This document shows positions 13,107-26,395 of a stretch of DNA of 64,000 bases, one piece after another; position 1 is the stretch's first letter, and every line of letters begins with the position of its first letter. The notes under the pieces were generated by a model that saw only the letters and a list, made by a program, of their open reading frames with translations, searched no databases and had not been told where the DNA came from. Source of the DNA: Atherix ibis (lineage: Eukaryota > Arthropoda > Insecta > Diptera > Athericidae); NCBI GenBank assembly GCA_958298945.1, contig OY282609.1:43042954-43106953 (forward strand). Reading direction: 5' to 3'. The translations under genes were made by a program, and so were the position numbers.

Positions 13107-15757
13107 GGCATTTTTCAAGAGGAATATTCAGTGGTATTTTTCAAGAGGAATATTCAGTAGTATTTTTCAAGAGGAATATTCAGTGAGATTTTTCAAGACG
13201 AATATTCAGTGGTATTTTTCAAGAGGAATATAAAGTGGTATTTTTCAAGACAAATATTCAGTGTTATTTTTCAAGAGGAATATTCAGTGGTATTTTTCAA
13301 GAGGAATATTCAATGATATTTTTCAAGGGGAATATTCAGTGGTAGGTTTAAAGAGGAATATTCAGTAGCATTTTTCAAGATTAATATTCAGTGATATTTT
13401 TCAAGAGTTATATTCAGTGGTATTTTTCAAGAGGAATATTCAGTGAGATTTTTCAAGACGAATAGTCAGTGGTATTTTTCAAGAAGAATATTAAGTGGTA
13501 TTTTTCAAGACGAATATTCAGTGTTATTTTTCAAGAGGAATATTCAGTGGTATTTTTCAAGAGGAATATTCAATGATATTTTTCAAGGGGAATATTCAGT
13601 GGTATTATTAAAGAGGAATATTCAGTAGCATTTTTCAATATTAATATTCCGTGATATTTTTCAAGAGGAATATTCAGTGGTATTTTTCAAGACGAATATT
13701 CAGTGGTATTTTTCAATATTAATATTCCGTGGTATTTTTCAAGTGGATTATTCAATGCTATTTTTCAGGAGGAATATTCAGTTGTATTTTTAAAGAGGAT
13801 TATTTAGTGTTATTTTTCAGGAGGATTATTCAGTGGAATTTTGCAAGAGGAACATTCAGTGGTATTTTTCAAGAGGAATATTAAGTGGTATTTTTCAAGA
13901 GGAATATTTAATGGTATTTTTCAACAGGAAAATTCAGTGGTATTTTTCAAGAGGAATATTAGTGATATTTTTCAAGAGGAATATTCAGTGGTATTTTTCA
14001 ATAGGAATATGCAATGGTATTTTTCAAGAGGAATATTTAGTGGTATTTTTTAAGAAGAATATTCAGTGGTATTTTTCAAGAGGAATATTCGGTGGTATTT
14101 TTCAAGACGAATATTTAGTGGTATTTTTAATGAGGATTATTCAGTGGTATTTTTCAAGAGGAATATTCAGTGGTATTTTTCAAGAGGAATATTCAGTAGT
14201 ATTTTTCAAGAGGAATATTCAGTGAGATTTTTCAAGACGAATATTCAGTGGTATTTTTCAAGAGGAATATAATGTGGTATTTTTTAAGACGAATATTCAG
14301 TGTTATTTTTCAAGAGGAATATTCAGTGGTATTTTTCAAGAGAAATATTCAATGATATTTTTCAAGGGGAATATTCAGTGGTATTTTTAAAGAGGAATAT
14401 TCAGTAGCATTTTTCAAGACTAATATTCCGTGATATTTTTCAAGAGTTATATTCAGTGGTATTTTTCAAGAGGAATATTCAGTGAGATTTTTCAAGACGA
14501 ATATTCAGTGGTATTTTTCAAGAAGAATATTAAGTGGTATTTTTCGAGAGGAATATTCAGTGTTATTTTTCAAGAGGAATATTCAGCGGTATTTTTCAAG
14601 AGGAATATTCAATGATATTTTTCAAGGGGAATATTCAGTGGTATTATTAAAGAGGAATATTCAGTAGCATTTTTCAAGATTAATATTCCGTGATATTTTT
14701 CAAGAGTAATATTCAGTGGTATTTTTCAAGAGGAATATTCAATGATATTTTTCAAGGGGAATATTCAGTGGTATTTTTAAAGAGGAATATTCAGTAGCAT
14801 TTTTCAAGATTAATATTCCGTGATATTTTTCAAGAGTTATATTCAGTGGTATTTTTCAAGAGGAATATTCAGTGAGATTTTTCAAGACGAATATTCAGTG
14901 GTATTTTTCAAGAGGAATATTAAGTGGCATTTTTCAAGACGAATATTCAGTGTTATTTTTCAAGAGGAATATTCAGTGGTATTTTTCAAGATGAATATTC
15001 AGTGGTATTTTTCAAGAGGAATATTTAGTGATAAATTTCAAGAGGAATATTCAGTGGTATTTTTCAAGAGGAATATGCAATGGTATTTTTCAAGAGGTTT
15101 ATGTAGTGGTATTTTTTAAGAGGAATATTCAGTGGTATTTTTCCAGAAGAATATTCAGTGGTATTTCTCAAGAGGATTATTCAGTTGTACTTTTTAAGAG
15201 GAATATTAAGTTATATTTTTCAAGAGGAATTTTCAGTGGTATTTTTCAAGATTAATATTCCGTGGTATTTTTCAAGATGAATATTCAGTGGTATTTTCCA
15301 AGAAGAATATTCAGTGGTATTTTTCAAGAGAAATATTCAGTGGTATTTTTCAAGACGAATATTCAGTGGTATTTTTCAAGATTAATATTCCGTGGTATTT
15401 TTCAAGAGGAATATTCAGTGGTATTTTTCAAGAGGAATAATCAGTGGTATTTTTTAAAAGTAATAATCAGTGGTATTTTTCAAGAGGAATATTCAGTGGT
15501 ATTTTTCAAGAGGAATATTTAATGGTATTTTTCAAGAGGAATATTCAGTGGTATTTTTCAAGAGGAATATTCAGTGGAATTTTTCAAGAGGAATATTCAG
15601 TGTTATTTTTCAAGAGAAATATTGAGTGGTATTTTTCATGATGAATATTCAGTGGTATTTTTCAAGAGGAATATTTAGTGATATTTTTCAAGAGGAATAT
15701 TCAGTGGTATTTTTGAAGAGGATTATGCAATGGTATTTTTGAAGAGGAATATTTAGT
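13107..15757 (+). repeat. 2,651-bp tandem higher-order unit, copy 2
   Basis: This copy abuts copy 1 directly. All plus-frame readings compared are identical except a T/A change in the TTTAGTGG monomer at about 11880, which reads TTAAGTGG near 14531. Its last monomers (GATTATGCAATGG and GAAGAGGAATATTTAG) match those just before 13107, showing the breakpoint of a simple tandem duplication. Confidence 0.92.
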
Positions 15758-16699
15758 GGTATTTTTTAAGAAGAATATTCAGTGGTATTTTTCAAGGGGA
15801 ATATTCGGTGGTATTTTTCAAGACGAATATTTAGTGGTATTTTTAATGAGGATTATTCAGTTGTATTTTTCAAGAGGAATATTCAGTGAGATTTTTCAAG
15901 ACGAATATTCAGTGGTATTTTTCAAGAGGAATATTAAGTGGTATTTTTCAAGACGAATATTCAGTGATATTTTTCAAGTGGAATAATCAGTGGTATTTTT
16001 CAGGAGGAATATTCAGTGGTATTTTTCAAGAGGAATATTCAGTGGTACTTTTTAATAGGATTATTCAATGGTATTTTTCAAGAGGAATATTTTGTTATAT
16101 TTTTCAAGAAGAATATTCAGTGGTATTTTTCAAGAGGAATATTCAGTAGTATTTTTCAAGAGAAATATTCAGTTGTATTTTTTAAGAGGAATATGCAATG
16201 GTATTTTTCAAGAGGATTTTTTCAGTGGTATTTTTCAAGAGGATTATTCAGTGGTATTTTTCAAGTGCAATATTCAGTGGTCGTTTTCAAGAGGAATAGT
16301 AAGTGGTATTTTTTAAGAGGAACATTTAATGGTATTTTTCAAGAGGAATATTCAGTGGTATTTTTCAAGAGGAATATTCAGTGGTATTTTTCAAGAGGAA
16401 TATTCAGCGGTATTTTCAGCAGAACTTTTCAGTAGTATTTTTCAAGAGGAATATTTAGTGGTATTTTTGAAGAGCAATATTCAGTGGTATTTTTCAAGAG
16501 GAATATTCAATGTTATTTTTCAAGAGGACTATTCAGTGGTATTTTTCAAGAGGAATATTAAGTGGTATTTTTCAAGATTAACATTCCGTGATATTTTTAA
16601 AGAGGAATATTCAGTGGTATTTTCCAAGAGGAATATTCAGTAGTTTTTTTAAAGAGGAATATTCAGTGGTATTTTTCAAGAGGAATATTCGGTGAAATT

Positions 16700-17550
16700 T
16701 TTAAAGAGGTATATTCAGTGGTACTTTTCAAAAGGATTAGTCAATGGTGTTGTTCCAGAGGAATATTTAGTTGTATTTTTCAAGAGGAATATTCAGTGGT
16801 ATTTTTCAAGAGGAATATTCAGTGGTATTTTTCTAGACGAATTATCAGAAGTATTTTTCAAGAGGAATATTCAGTGGTATTTTTCAAGAAGAATAGTCAG
16901 TGGTATTTTTCAAGACGAATATTCAGTGGTATTTTTCAAGATTAATATTCCGTGGTATTTTTCAAGATGAATATTCAGTGGTATTTTCCAAGAGGAATAT
17001 TCAGTGGTATTTTTCAAGAGAAATATTCAGTGGTATTTTTCAAGACGAATATTCAGTGGTATTTTTCAAGATTAATATTCCGTGGTATTTTTCAAGAGGA
17101 ATATTCAGTGGTATTTTCCAAGAGGAATATTCATTGGTATTTTTCAAGAGGAATATTCAGTGGTATTTCTCAAGAGGATTATTCAGTTATATTTTTCAAG
17201 AGGAATATTCAGTTGTATTTTTCAAGAGGAATATTCAGTGGTATTTTTCAAGAGGAATAATCAGTGGTATTTTTTAAAAGTAATATTCAGTGGTATTTAT
17301 CAAGAGGATTTTCAGTTGTATTTTTCAAGAGGAATATTCAGTGGTATTTTTCTAGAAGAATTATCAGTAGTATTGCTCAAGAGGAATATTCAGAGGTATT
17401 TTTCAAGAGGAATATTCAGTGGTATTTTTCAAGACGAATATTCAGTGGTATTTTTCAAGATTAATATTCCGGGGTATTTTTCAAGAGGAATATTCAGTGG
17501 TATTTTCCAAGAGGAATATTCAGTGGTATTTTTCTTGAAGAATATTCAGT
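16700..17550 (+). repeat. Block C duplication, left copy (offset 2,726 then 2,570 bp)
   Basis: The start, with the unusual GGTGTTGTTCCAGAGG monomer near 16747, matches 19473 at an offset of 2,726 bp. The later part, with TATTTATCAAGAGGATTTTC near 17292, matches 19862 at an offset of 2,570 bp. The difference of 156 bp is exactly six monomers, so the right copy lacks six monomers or the left copy gained them. Confidence 0.8.
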
Positions 17551-18540
17551 AGTATTTCTCAAGAGGATTATTCAGTTGTATTTTTCAAGAGGAATATTCA
17601 GTTGTATTTTTCAAGAGGAATATTCAGTGGTATTTTTCAAGAGGAATAATCAGTGATATTTTTTAAAAGTAATATTCAGTGGTATTTATCAAGAGGATTA
17701 TTCAGTTGTATTTTTCAAGAGGAATATTCAGTGGTATTTTTCTAGAGGAATTATCAGTAGTTTTTTTCAAGAGGAATATTCAGTGGTATTTTTCAAGTGG
17801 ATTATTCAGTGCTATTTTTCAGGAGGAATATTCAGTGGTATTTTTAAAGAGGAATATTTAGTGATATTTTTCAAGAGGAATATTCAGTGGTATTTTTGAA
17901 GAGGAATATGCAATGGTATTTTTGAAGAGGAATATTTAGTGGTATTTTTTAAGAAGAATATTCAGTGGTATTTTTCAAGAGGAATATTCGGTGGTATTTT
18001 TCAAGACGAATATTTAGTGGTATTTTTAATAAGGATTATTCAGTTGTATTTTTCAAGAGGATTATTCAGTGGTATTTTTCAAGACGAATATTCAGTGGTA
18101 TTTTTCAAGAGGAATATTCATTGGTATTTTTCAAGGGGAATATTCAGCGGTATTTTTCAAGAGGAATATTCAGTGGTATTTTTCAAGAGGAATATTCAGT
18201 GGTATTTTTCAAGAGGAATATTCAGTGAGATTTTTCAAGACGAATATTCAGTGGTATTTTTCAAGAGGAATATTCAGTAGTATTTTTCAAGAGAAATATT
18301 CAGTTGTATTTTTTAAGAGGAATATGCAATGGTATTTTTCAAGAGGATTTTTTCAGTGGTATTTTTCAAGAGGATTATTCAGTGGTATTTTTCAAGAGCA
18401 ATATTCAGTGGTAGTTTTCAAGAGGAATAGTAAGTGGTATTTTTTAAGAGGAACATTTAATGGTATTTTTCAAGAGGAATATTCAGTGGTATTTTTCAAG
18501 AGGAATATTCAGTGGTATTTTTCAAGAGGAATATTCAGTG

Positions 18541-18900
18541 GTATATTTCAAGATGAATATTCAGTGGTATTTTTCAGAGGAATATTCAGTGGTATTTTTG
18601 AAGAGCAATATTCAGTGGTATTTTTCAAGAGGAATATTCAATGGTATTTTTCAAGAGGAATATTCAGTGGTATTTTTCAAGAGGAATATTCAGTGGTATT
18701 TTTCAAGAGGAATATTCAGTGGTATTTTTCAAGATGAATATTCAGTGGTATTTTTCAGAGGAATATTCAGTGGTATTTTTGAAGAGCACTATTCAGTGGT
18801 ATTTTTCAAGAGGAATATTCAGTGGTATTTTTCAAGATGAATATTCAGTGGTATTTTTCAAGAGGAATATTCAGTGGTATTTTTGAAGAGCAATATTCAG
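18541..18900 (+). repeat. Short local tandem unit of about 181 then 102 bp
   Basis: The motif pair CAAGATGAATATTCAG followed by GAAGAGCA(A/C)TATTCAG begins at 18541, 18722 and 18824. The first two copies contain the same one-base-short monomer (TTTTTCAGAGGAATATT), which explains a period of 181 rather than 182. The third copy has the normal TTTTTCAAGAGG and is shorter. This is a small expansion made of seven and then four monomers. Confidence 0.8.
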
Positions 18901-19425
18901 TGGTATTTTTCAAGAGGAATATTCAATGGTATTTTTCAAGAGGACTATTCAGTGGTATTTTTCAAGAGGAATATTAAGTGGTATTTTTCAAGATTAACAT
19001 TCCGTGATATTTTTCAAGAGGAATATTCAGTGGTATTTTCCAAGAGGAATATTCAGTAGTTTTTTTAAAGAGGAATATTCAGTGGTATTTTTCAAGAGGA
19101 ATATTCGGTGAAATTTTTAAAGAGGTATATGTAGTGGTATTTTTTAAGAGGAATATTCAGTGGTATTTTACAAGAAGAATATTCAGTGGTATTTCTCAAG
19201 AGGATTATTCAGTTGTATTTTTCAAGAGGAATATTCAGTTGTATTTTTCAAGAGGAATATTCAGTGGTATTTTTCAAGAGGAATAATCAGTGGCATTTTT
19301 TAAAAGTAATATTTAGTGGTATTTTTCAAGAGGAATATTCAGTGGTATTTTTCAAGAGGAATATTCAGTAATATTTTTCGAGTGGAATAATCTGGTATTT
19401 TTCAGGTGGAATATTCAGTGGTATT

Positions 19426-20130
19426 TTTCAAGAGGAATATTCAGTGGTACTTTTCAAAAGGATTAGTCAATGGTGTTGTTCCAGAGGAATATTTAGTTGT
19501 ATTTTTCAAGAGGAATATTCAGTGGTATTTTTCAAGAGGAATATTCAGTGGTATTTTCCAAGAGGAATATTCAGTGGTATTTTTCAAGAGAAATATTCAG
19601 TGGTATTTTTCAAGACGAATATTCAGTGGTATTTTTCAAGATTAATATTCCGTGGTATTTTTCAAGAGGAATATTCAGTGGTATTTTCCAAGAGGAATAT
19701 TCAGTGGTATTTTTCAAGTGGAATATTCAGTAGTATTTCTCAAGAGGATTATTCAGTTGTATTTTTCAAGAGGAATATTCAGTTGTATTTTTTAAGAGGA
19801 ATATTCAGTGGTATTTTTCAAGAGGAATAATCAGTGGTATTTTTTAAAAGTAATATTCAGTGGTATTTATCAAGAGGATTTTCAGTTGTATTTTTCAAGA
19901 GGAATATTCAGTGGTATTTTTCTAGAGGGATTATCAGTGGTATTTTTCAAGAGGAATATTCAGTGGTATTTTTCAAGAGGAATATTCAGTGGTATTTTTC
20001 AAGACGAATATTCAGTGGTATTTTTCAAGATTAATATTCCGTGGTATTTTTCAAGAGGAATATTCAGTGGTATTTTCCAAGAGGAATATTCAGTGGTATT
20101 TTTATTGAAGAATATTCAGTAGTATTTCTC
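19426..20130 (+). repeat. Block C duplication, right copy
   Basis: Partner of 16700-17550. It has the same order of rare monomers, ending with TTTATTGAAGAATATTCAG near 20100 against TTTCTTGAAGAATATTCAG near 17530. Confidence 0.8.
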
Positions 20131-23100
20131 AAGAGGATTATTCAGTTGTATTTTTCAAGAGGAATATTCAGTTGTATTTTTCAAGAGGAATATTCAGTGG
20201 TATTTTTAAAGAGGAATAATCAGTGGTATTTTTTAAAAGTAATATTCAGTGGTATTTATCAAGAGGATTATTCAGTTGTATTTTTCAAGAGGAATATTCA
20301 GTGGTATTTTTCAAGTGGATTATTTAGTGTTTTTTTTCAGGAGGAACATTCAGTGGTATTTTTAAAGAGGATTATTTAGTGTTATTTTTCAAGAGGATTA
20401 TTCAGTGGCATTTTTCAAGAGGAACATTCAGTGGTATTTTTCAAGAGGAATATTAAGTGGTATTTTTCAAGAGGAATATTTAATGGTATTTTTCAAGAGG
20501 AATATTCATTGGTATTTTTCAAGAGGAATATTCAGTAGAATTTTTCAAGAGGAATATTCAGCGTTATTTTTCAAGAGAAATATTGAGTGGTATTTTTCAA
20601 GATGAATATTCAGTGGTATTTTTCAAGACGAATATTTAGTGGTATTTTTCAAGAGGAATATTCAGTGGTATTTTTAAAGAGGAATATGCAATTGTATTTT
20701 TCAAGAGGAATATTCAGTGGTATTTTTTAAGAAGAATATTCAGTGGTATTTATCAAGAGGAATATTCGGTGGTATTTTTCAAGACGAATATTTAGTGGTA
20801 TTTTCAAAGAGGATTATTCAGTGGTATTTTGCAAGAGGATTATTCAGTGGTATTTTTCAAGACGAATATGCAGAGGTATTTTTCAAGAGGAATATTCAGT
20901 TTATTTTTTAAAGAGGAATATTCAGTGGTATTTTTCAAGAGGAATATTCAGTGAGATTTTTTAAGACGAATATTCAGTGGTATTTTTCAAGAGGAATATT
21001 AAGTGGTATTTTTCAAGACGAATATTCAGTGTTATTTTTCAAGAGGAATATTCAGTGGTATTTGTCAAGAGGAATATTCGATAAAATTTTTCAAGAGGAA
21101 TATTCAGTGGTATTTTTGAAGAGAAATATTCAGTGGTATTTTTCAAGATTAATATTCCGTGATATTTTTCAAGAGGAATATTCATTGGTATTTTTCAAGA
21201 GGAATATTCAGTAGTTTTTTTAAAGAGGAATCTTCAGTGGTATTTTTCAAGAGGAATATTCAGTGATTTTTTTAAAGAGGTATATGTAGTGGTATTTCTT
21301 AAGATGAATATTCAGTGGTATTTTTCCAGAAGAATATTCAGTGGTATTTCTCAAGAGGATTATTTAGTGGTACTTTTCAATAGGATTATTAAATTATATT
21401 TTTCAAGAAGAGTATTTAGTTGTATTTTTCAAGAGGATTATTTAGTGGCATTTTTCAAGAGGAACATTCAGTGGTATTTTTCAAGAAGAATATTCAGTGG
21501 TATTTTTCAAGAGGAATATTCAGTAGTACTTTTCAAAAGGATTATTTAATGGTATTTTTCAAGAGGAATATTTAGTTGTATTTTTTAAGAGGAATATTCA
21601 GTGGTATTTTTCAAGAGGAATATTCAGTGGTATTTTTCAAGATGAATATTCAGTGGTATTTTTCAAGAGGAATATTCAATAGTATTTTTCAAGAGGAATA
21701 TTCAGTGGTATTTTTCAAGAGGAATATTAATTTGTATTTTTCAAGATTAACATTCCGTGATATTTAAGTTTTTTTAAAGAGGAATATTCAGTGGTATTTT
21801 TCAAGAGGAATATATAGTGATATTTTTAAAGAGGTATATGTAGTGGTATTTTTTAAGAGGAATATTCAGTGGTATTTTTCAAGAAGAATATTTAGTGGTA
21901 TTTCTCAAGAGGATTAATCAGTTGTATTTTTCAAGAGAAATATTCAGTTGTATTTTTCAAGAGCAATATTCAGTGGTATTTTTCAAGAGGAATAATCAGT
22001 GGTATTTTTTAAAAGTAATATTCAGTGGTATTTTTCAAGACGAATATTCAGCGGTATTTTTCAAGAGGAATATTCAGTAATATTTTTCAAATGGAATAAT
22101 CACTGGTATTTTTCAGGAGGAATATTCAGTGGTATTTTTCAAAAGGAATATTCAGTGGTACTTTTCAAAAGGATTATTCAATGGTATTTTTCAAGAGGAA
22201 TATTTAGTTGTATTTTTCAAGAGGAATATTCAGTGGTATTTTTCAAGAGGAATATTCAGTGGTATTTTTTAAGAGGAATATTCAGTGGTATTTTTCTAGA
22301 GGAATATTCAGTAGTATTTTTCAAGAGGAATATTCAGCGGTATTTTTCAAGAGGATTATTTAGTGTTATTTTTCAGGAGGAATAAAATGTGGTATTTTTT
22401 AAGGGGATTATTCAGTGGTATTTTTCAAGAGGATTATTTAGTGGCGTTTTTGAAGAGGAACATCCAGTGGTATTTTTCAAGAGGAATATTAAGTGGTATT
22501 TTTCAAAAGGAATATTTAATGGTATTTTTCAAAAAGAATATTCAGTGGTATTTTTCAAGAGGAATATTCAGTGGTATTTTTCAAGAGGAATATTCCGTTG
22601 TATTTTAAAAGAGGAATATGCAATGGTATTTTTCAAGAGGATTTTTTCAGTGGTATTTTTCAAGAGGATTATTCAGTGGTATTTTTCAAGAGCAATATTC
22701 AGTGGTAGTTTTCAAGAGGAATATTAAGTGGTGTTTTTTAAGAGGAATATTTAATGGTATTTTTCAAGAGGAATATTCAGTGGTATTTTTAAAGAGGAAT
22801 ATTCAGCGATATTTTTCAAGATGAATATTCAGCGGTATTTTTTAAGATTAACATTCCGTAATATTTTTCAAGAGGAATATTCAGTGGTATTTTCCAAGAG
22901 GAATATGCAGTAGTTTTTTTAAAGAGGAATATTCAGTGGTATTTTTCAGGAGGAATATTCAGTGGTATTTTTCAAGAGGAATATTCAGTGGTACTTTTCA
23001 ATAGGATTATTCAATTATATTTTTCAAGAAGAATATTTAGTTGTATTTTTCAAGAGGATTATTTAGTGGCATTTTTCAAGAGGAACATTCAGTGGTATTT

Positions 23101-23599
23101 TTCAAGAAGAATATTCAGTGGTATTTTTCAAGAGGAATATTCAGTGGTACTTTTCAAAAGGATTATTTAATGGTATTTTTCAAGAGGAATATTAAGTGGT
23201 ATTTTTCAAGATTAACATTCCGTGATATTTAAGTTTTTTTAAAGAGGAATATTCAGTGGTATTTTTCAAGAGGAATATTCAGTAATATTTTTAAAGAGGT
23301 ATATGTAGTGGTATTTTTTAAGAGGAATATTCAGTGGTATTTTTCAAGAAGAATATTTAGTGGTATTTCTCAAGAGGATTAGTCAGTTGTATTTTTCAAG
23401 AGGAATATTCAGTTGTATTTTTCAAGAGGAATATTCAGTGGTTTTTTTAAGAGGAATAATCAGTGGTATTTTTTAAAAGTAATATTCAGTGGTATTTTTC
23501 AAAACCAATATTCAGTGGTATTTTTCAAGAGGAACATCCAGTGATATTTTTCAAATGGAATAATCAGTAGTATTTTTCAGGAGGATTATTCAGTGAAAT

Positions 23600-24420
23600 T
23601 TTTCAAGAGGAATATTCAGTGGTACTTTTCAAAAGCATTATTCAATGGTATTTTGCAAGAGGAATATTTAGTTGTATTTTTCATGAGGAATATTCAGTGG
23701 TATTTTTCAAGAAGAATATTCAGTGGTATTTTTCTAGAGGAATATTCAGTAGTATTTTTCAAGAGGAATATTCAGCGGTATTTTTCAAGAGGATTATTCA
23801 GTGGTATTTTTCAGGAGGAATAAAAAGTGGTATTTTTAAGGGGATTATTCAGTGGTATTTTTCAAGAGGATTATTTAGTGGCGTATTTCAAGAGGAACAT
23901 CCAGTGGTATTTTTCAAGAGGAATATTAAGTGGTATTTTTCAAAAGGAATATTTAATGGTATTTTTCAAAAAGAATATTCAGTGGTATTTTTCAAGAGGA
24001 ATATTCAGTGGTATTTTTCAAGAGGAATATTCCGTTGTATTTTTCAAGAGGAATATGCAATGGTATTTTTCAAGAGGATTTTTTCAGTGGTATTTTTCAA
24101 GAGGATTATTCAATGGTATTTTTCAAGAGCAATATTCAGTGGTAGTTTTCAAGAGGAATATTAAGTGGTGTTTTTTAAGAGGAATATTTAATGGTATTTT
24201 TCAAGAGAAATATTCAGTGGAATTTTTCAAGAGGAATATTCAGTGGTATTTTTCAAGAGGAATATTCAGCGGTATTTTCAGCAGAACTTTACAGTAGTAT
24301 TTTTCAAGAGGAATATTCAGTGGTATTTTTCAAGAGGAATATTCAGTGGTATTTTTCAAGAGGAATATTCAAGGGTATTTTTCAAGAGGAATATTCCGTA
24401 ATATTTTTCAAGAGGAATAT
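23600..24420 (+). repeat. 1,971-bp-offset duplication, left copy
   Basis: From the AATAAAAAGTGG monomer near 23819 onward this matches 25571-26395 at an offset of 1,971 bp, for example AATATGCAATGG at 24052 and 26023. To the left of that marker the offset is 1,997 bp, one monomer more. A third, older relative of the AATAAAA...AATATGC run lies at about 22381-22760, 1,437 bp before this copy. Confidence 0.85.
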
Positions 24421-25570
24421 TCAGTGGTATTTTCCAAGAGGAAAATGCAGTAGTTTTTTTAAAGAGGAATATTCAGTGGTATTTTTCAAGAGGAGTATTT
24501 AGTGATATTTTTAAATAGGAATATTCAGTGGTATTTTTCAAAAGGATTATTCAATGGTATTTTTCAAGAGGAATATTCAGTGGTATTTTTTAAGAGGAAT
24601 ATTTAATGGTATTTTGCAAGAGGAATATTCAGTGATATTTTTCAAGAGGAATATTCAGTGGTATTTTTCAAGAGGAATATTCAGTGGTATTTTTCAAGAG
24701 GACTAATCAGTGGTATTTTTTAAAAAATATTCAGTGGTATTTTTCAAGAGGAATATTCAGTGGTATTTTCAAGAGGAATATTCAGTGATATTTTTCAAGT
24801 GGAATAATCAGTGGTATTTTTCAGGAGGAATATTCAGTGGTATTTTTCAAGAGGAATATTCAGTGGTACTTTTCAATAAGATTATTCAATTATATTTTTC
24901 AAGAAGAATATTTAGTTGTATTTTTCAAGAGGATTATTTAGTGGCATTTTTCAAGAGGAACATTCAGTGGTATTTTTCAAGAAGAATATTCAGTGGTATT
25001 TTTCAAGAGGAATATTCAGTGGTACTTTTCAAAAGGATTATTAAATGGTATTTTTCAAGAGGAATATTTAGTTGTATTTTTCAAGAGGAATATTCAGTGG
25101 TATTTTTCAGGAGGAATATTCAGTGGTATTTTTCAAGAGGAATATTCAGTGGTACTTTTCAAAAGGATTATTTAATGGTATTTTTCAAGAGGAATATTTA
25201 GTTGTATTTTTCAAGAGGAATATTCAGTGGTATTTTTCAGGAGGAATATTTAGTGGTATTTTTCAAGAGGAATATTCAGTAATATTTTTAAAGAGGTATA
25301 TGTAGTGGTATTTTTTAAGAGGAATATTCAGTGGTATTTTTCAAGAAGAATATTTAGTGGTATTTCTCAAGAGGATTAGTCAGTTGTATTTTTCAAGAGG
25401 AATATTCAGTTGTATTTTTCAAGAGGAATATTCAGTGGTTTTTTTAAGAGGAATAATCAGTGGTATTTTTTAAAAGTAATATTCAGTGGTATTTTTCAAA
25501 ACGAATATTCAGTGGTATTTTTCAAGAGGAACATCCAGTGATATTTTTCAAATGGAATAATCAGTGGTAT

Positions 25571-26395
25571 TTTTCAGGAGGATTATTCAGTGGAATTTTT
25601 CAAGAGGAATATTCAGTGGTACTTTTCAAAAGGATTATTCAATGGTATTTTGCAAGAGGAATATTTAGTTGTATTTTTCATGAGGAATATTCAGTGGTAT
25701 TTTTCTAGAGGAATATTCAGTAGTATTTTTCAAGAGGAATATTCAGCGGTATTTTTCAAGAGGATTATTCAGTGGTATTTTTCAGGAGGAATAAAAATTG
25801 GTATTTTTAAGGGGATTATTCAGTGGTATTTTTCAAGAGGATTATTTAGTGGCGTATTTCAAGAGGAACATCCAGTGGTATTTTTCAAGAGGAATATTAA
25901 GTGGTATTTTTCAAAAGGAATATTTAATGGTATTTTTCAAAAAGAATATTCAGTGGTATTTTTCAAGAGGAATATTCAGTGGTATTTTTCAAGAGGAATA
26001 TTCCGTTGTATTTTTCAAGAGGAATATGCAATGGTATTTTTCAAGAGGATTTTTTCAGTGGTATTTTTCAAGAGGATTATTCAGTGGTATTTGTCAAGAG
26101 CAATATTCAGTGGTAGTTTTCAAGAGGAATATTAAGTGGTGATTTTTAAGAGGAATATTTAATGGTATTTTTCAAGAGAAATATTCAGTGGTATTTTTCA
26201 AGAGGAATATTCAGTGGTATTTTTCAAGAGGAATATTCAGCGGTATTTTCAGCAGAACTTTACAGTAGTATTTTTCAAGAGGAATATTCAGTGATATTTT
26301 TCAAGAGGAATATTCAGTGGTATTTTTCAAGAGGAATATTCAAGGGTATTTTTCAAGAGGAATATTCAGTGGTATTTTTCAAGAGGAATATTTAG
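25571..26395 (+). repeat. 1,971-bp-offset duplication, right copy
   Basis: Partner of 23600-24420. It shares the AATAAAAA(G/T)TGG monomer, the GAGGATTTTTTCAG monomer and the TTCAGCAGAACTTTACAG monomer in the same order. A further partial relative continues at about 27440-27840. Confidence 0.85.

Larger units (their letters stand above)
10084..15757 (+). repeat. Satellite block B (2,651-bp tandem pair)
   Basis: The block begins with about 370 bp related to later parts of the block, including a marker run starting GTGGTATTTTTTAAGAAG at 10298 that recurs at 11389 and 14040. It is then made of two adjacent 2,651-bp copies. Characteristic monomers are GTGAGATTTTTCAAGACG, CAATGATATTTTTCAAGGGG and GTAGCATTTTTCAAGA. 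No gene-like sequence is seen. Confidence 0.8.
15758..22388 (+). repeat. Satellite block C (2.2-2.8 kb repeats)
   Basis: The marker run beginning GTGGTATTTTTTAAGAAG and followed by TTCGGTGG and GACGAATATTTAG starts at 15756, 17939 and 20717 (spacings 2,183 and 2,778 bp). A second marker, AATATGCAATGG followed by GAGGATTTTTTCAGTGG, lies at 16190 and 18321. The TTCAGCAGAACTTTTCAG monomer is near 16417. The block shares markers with B on its left and D on its right, so its edges are gradual. Confidence 0.7.
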
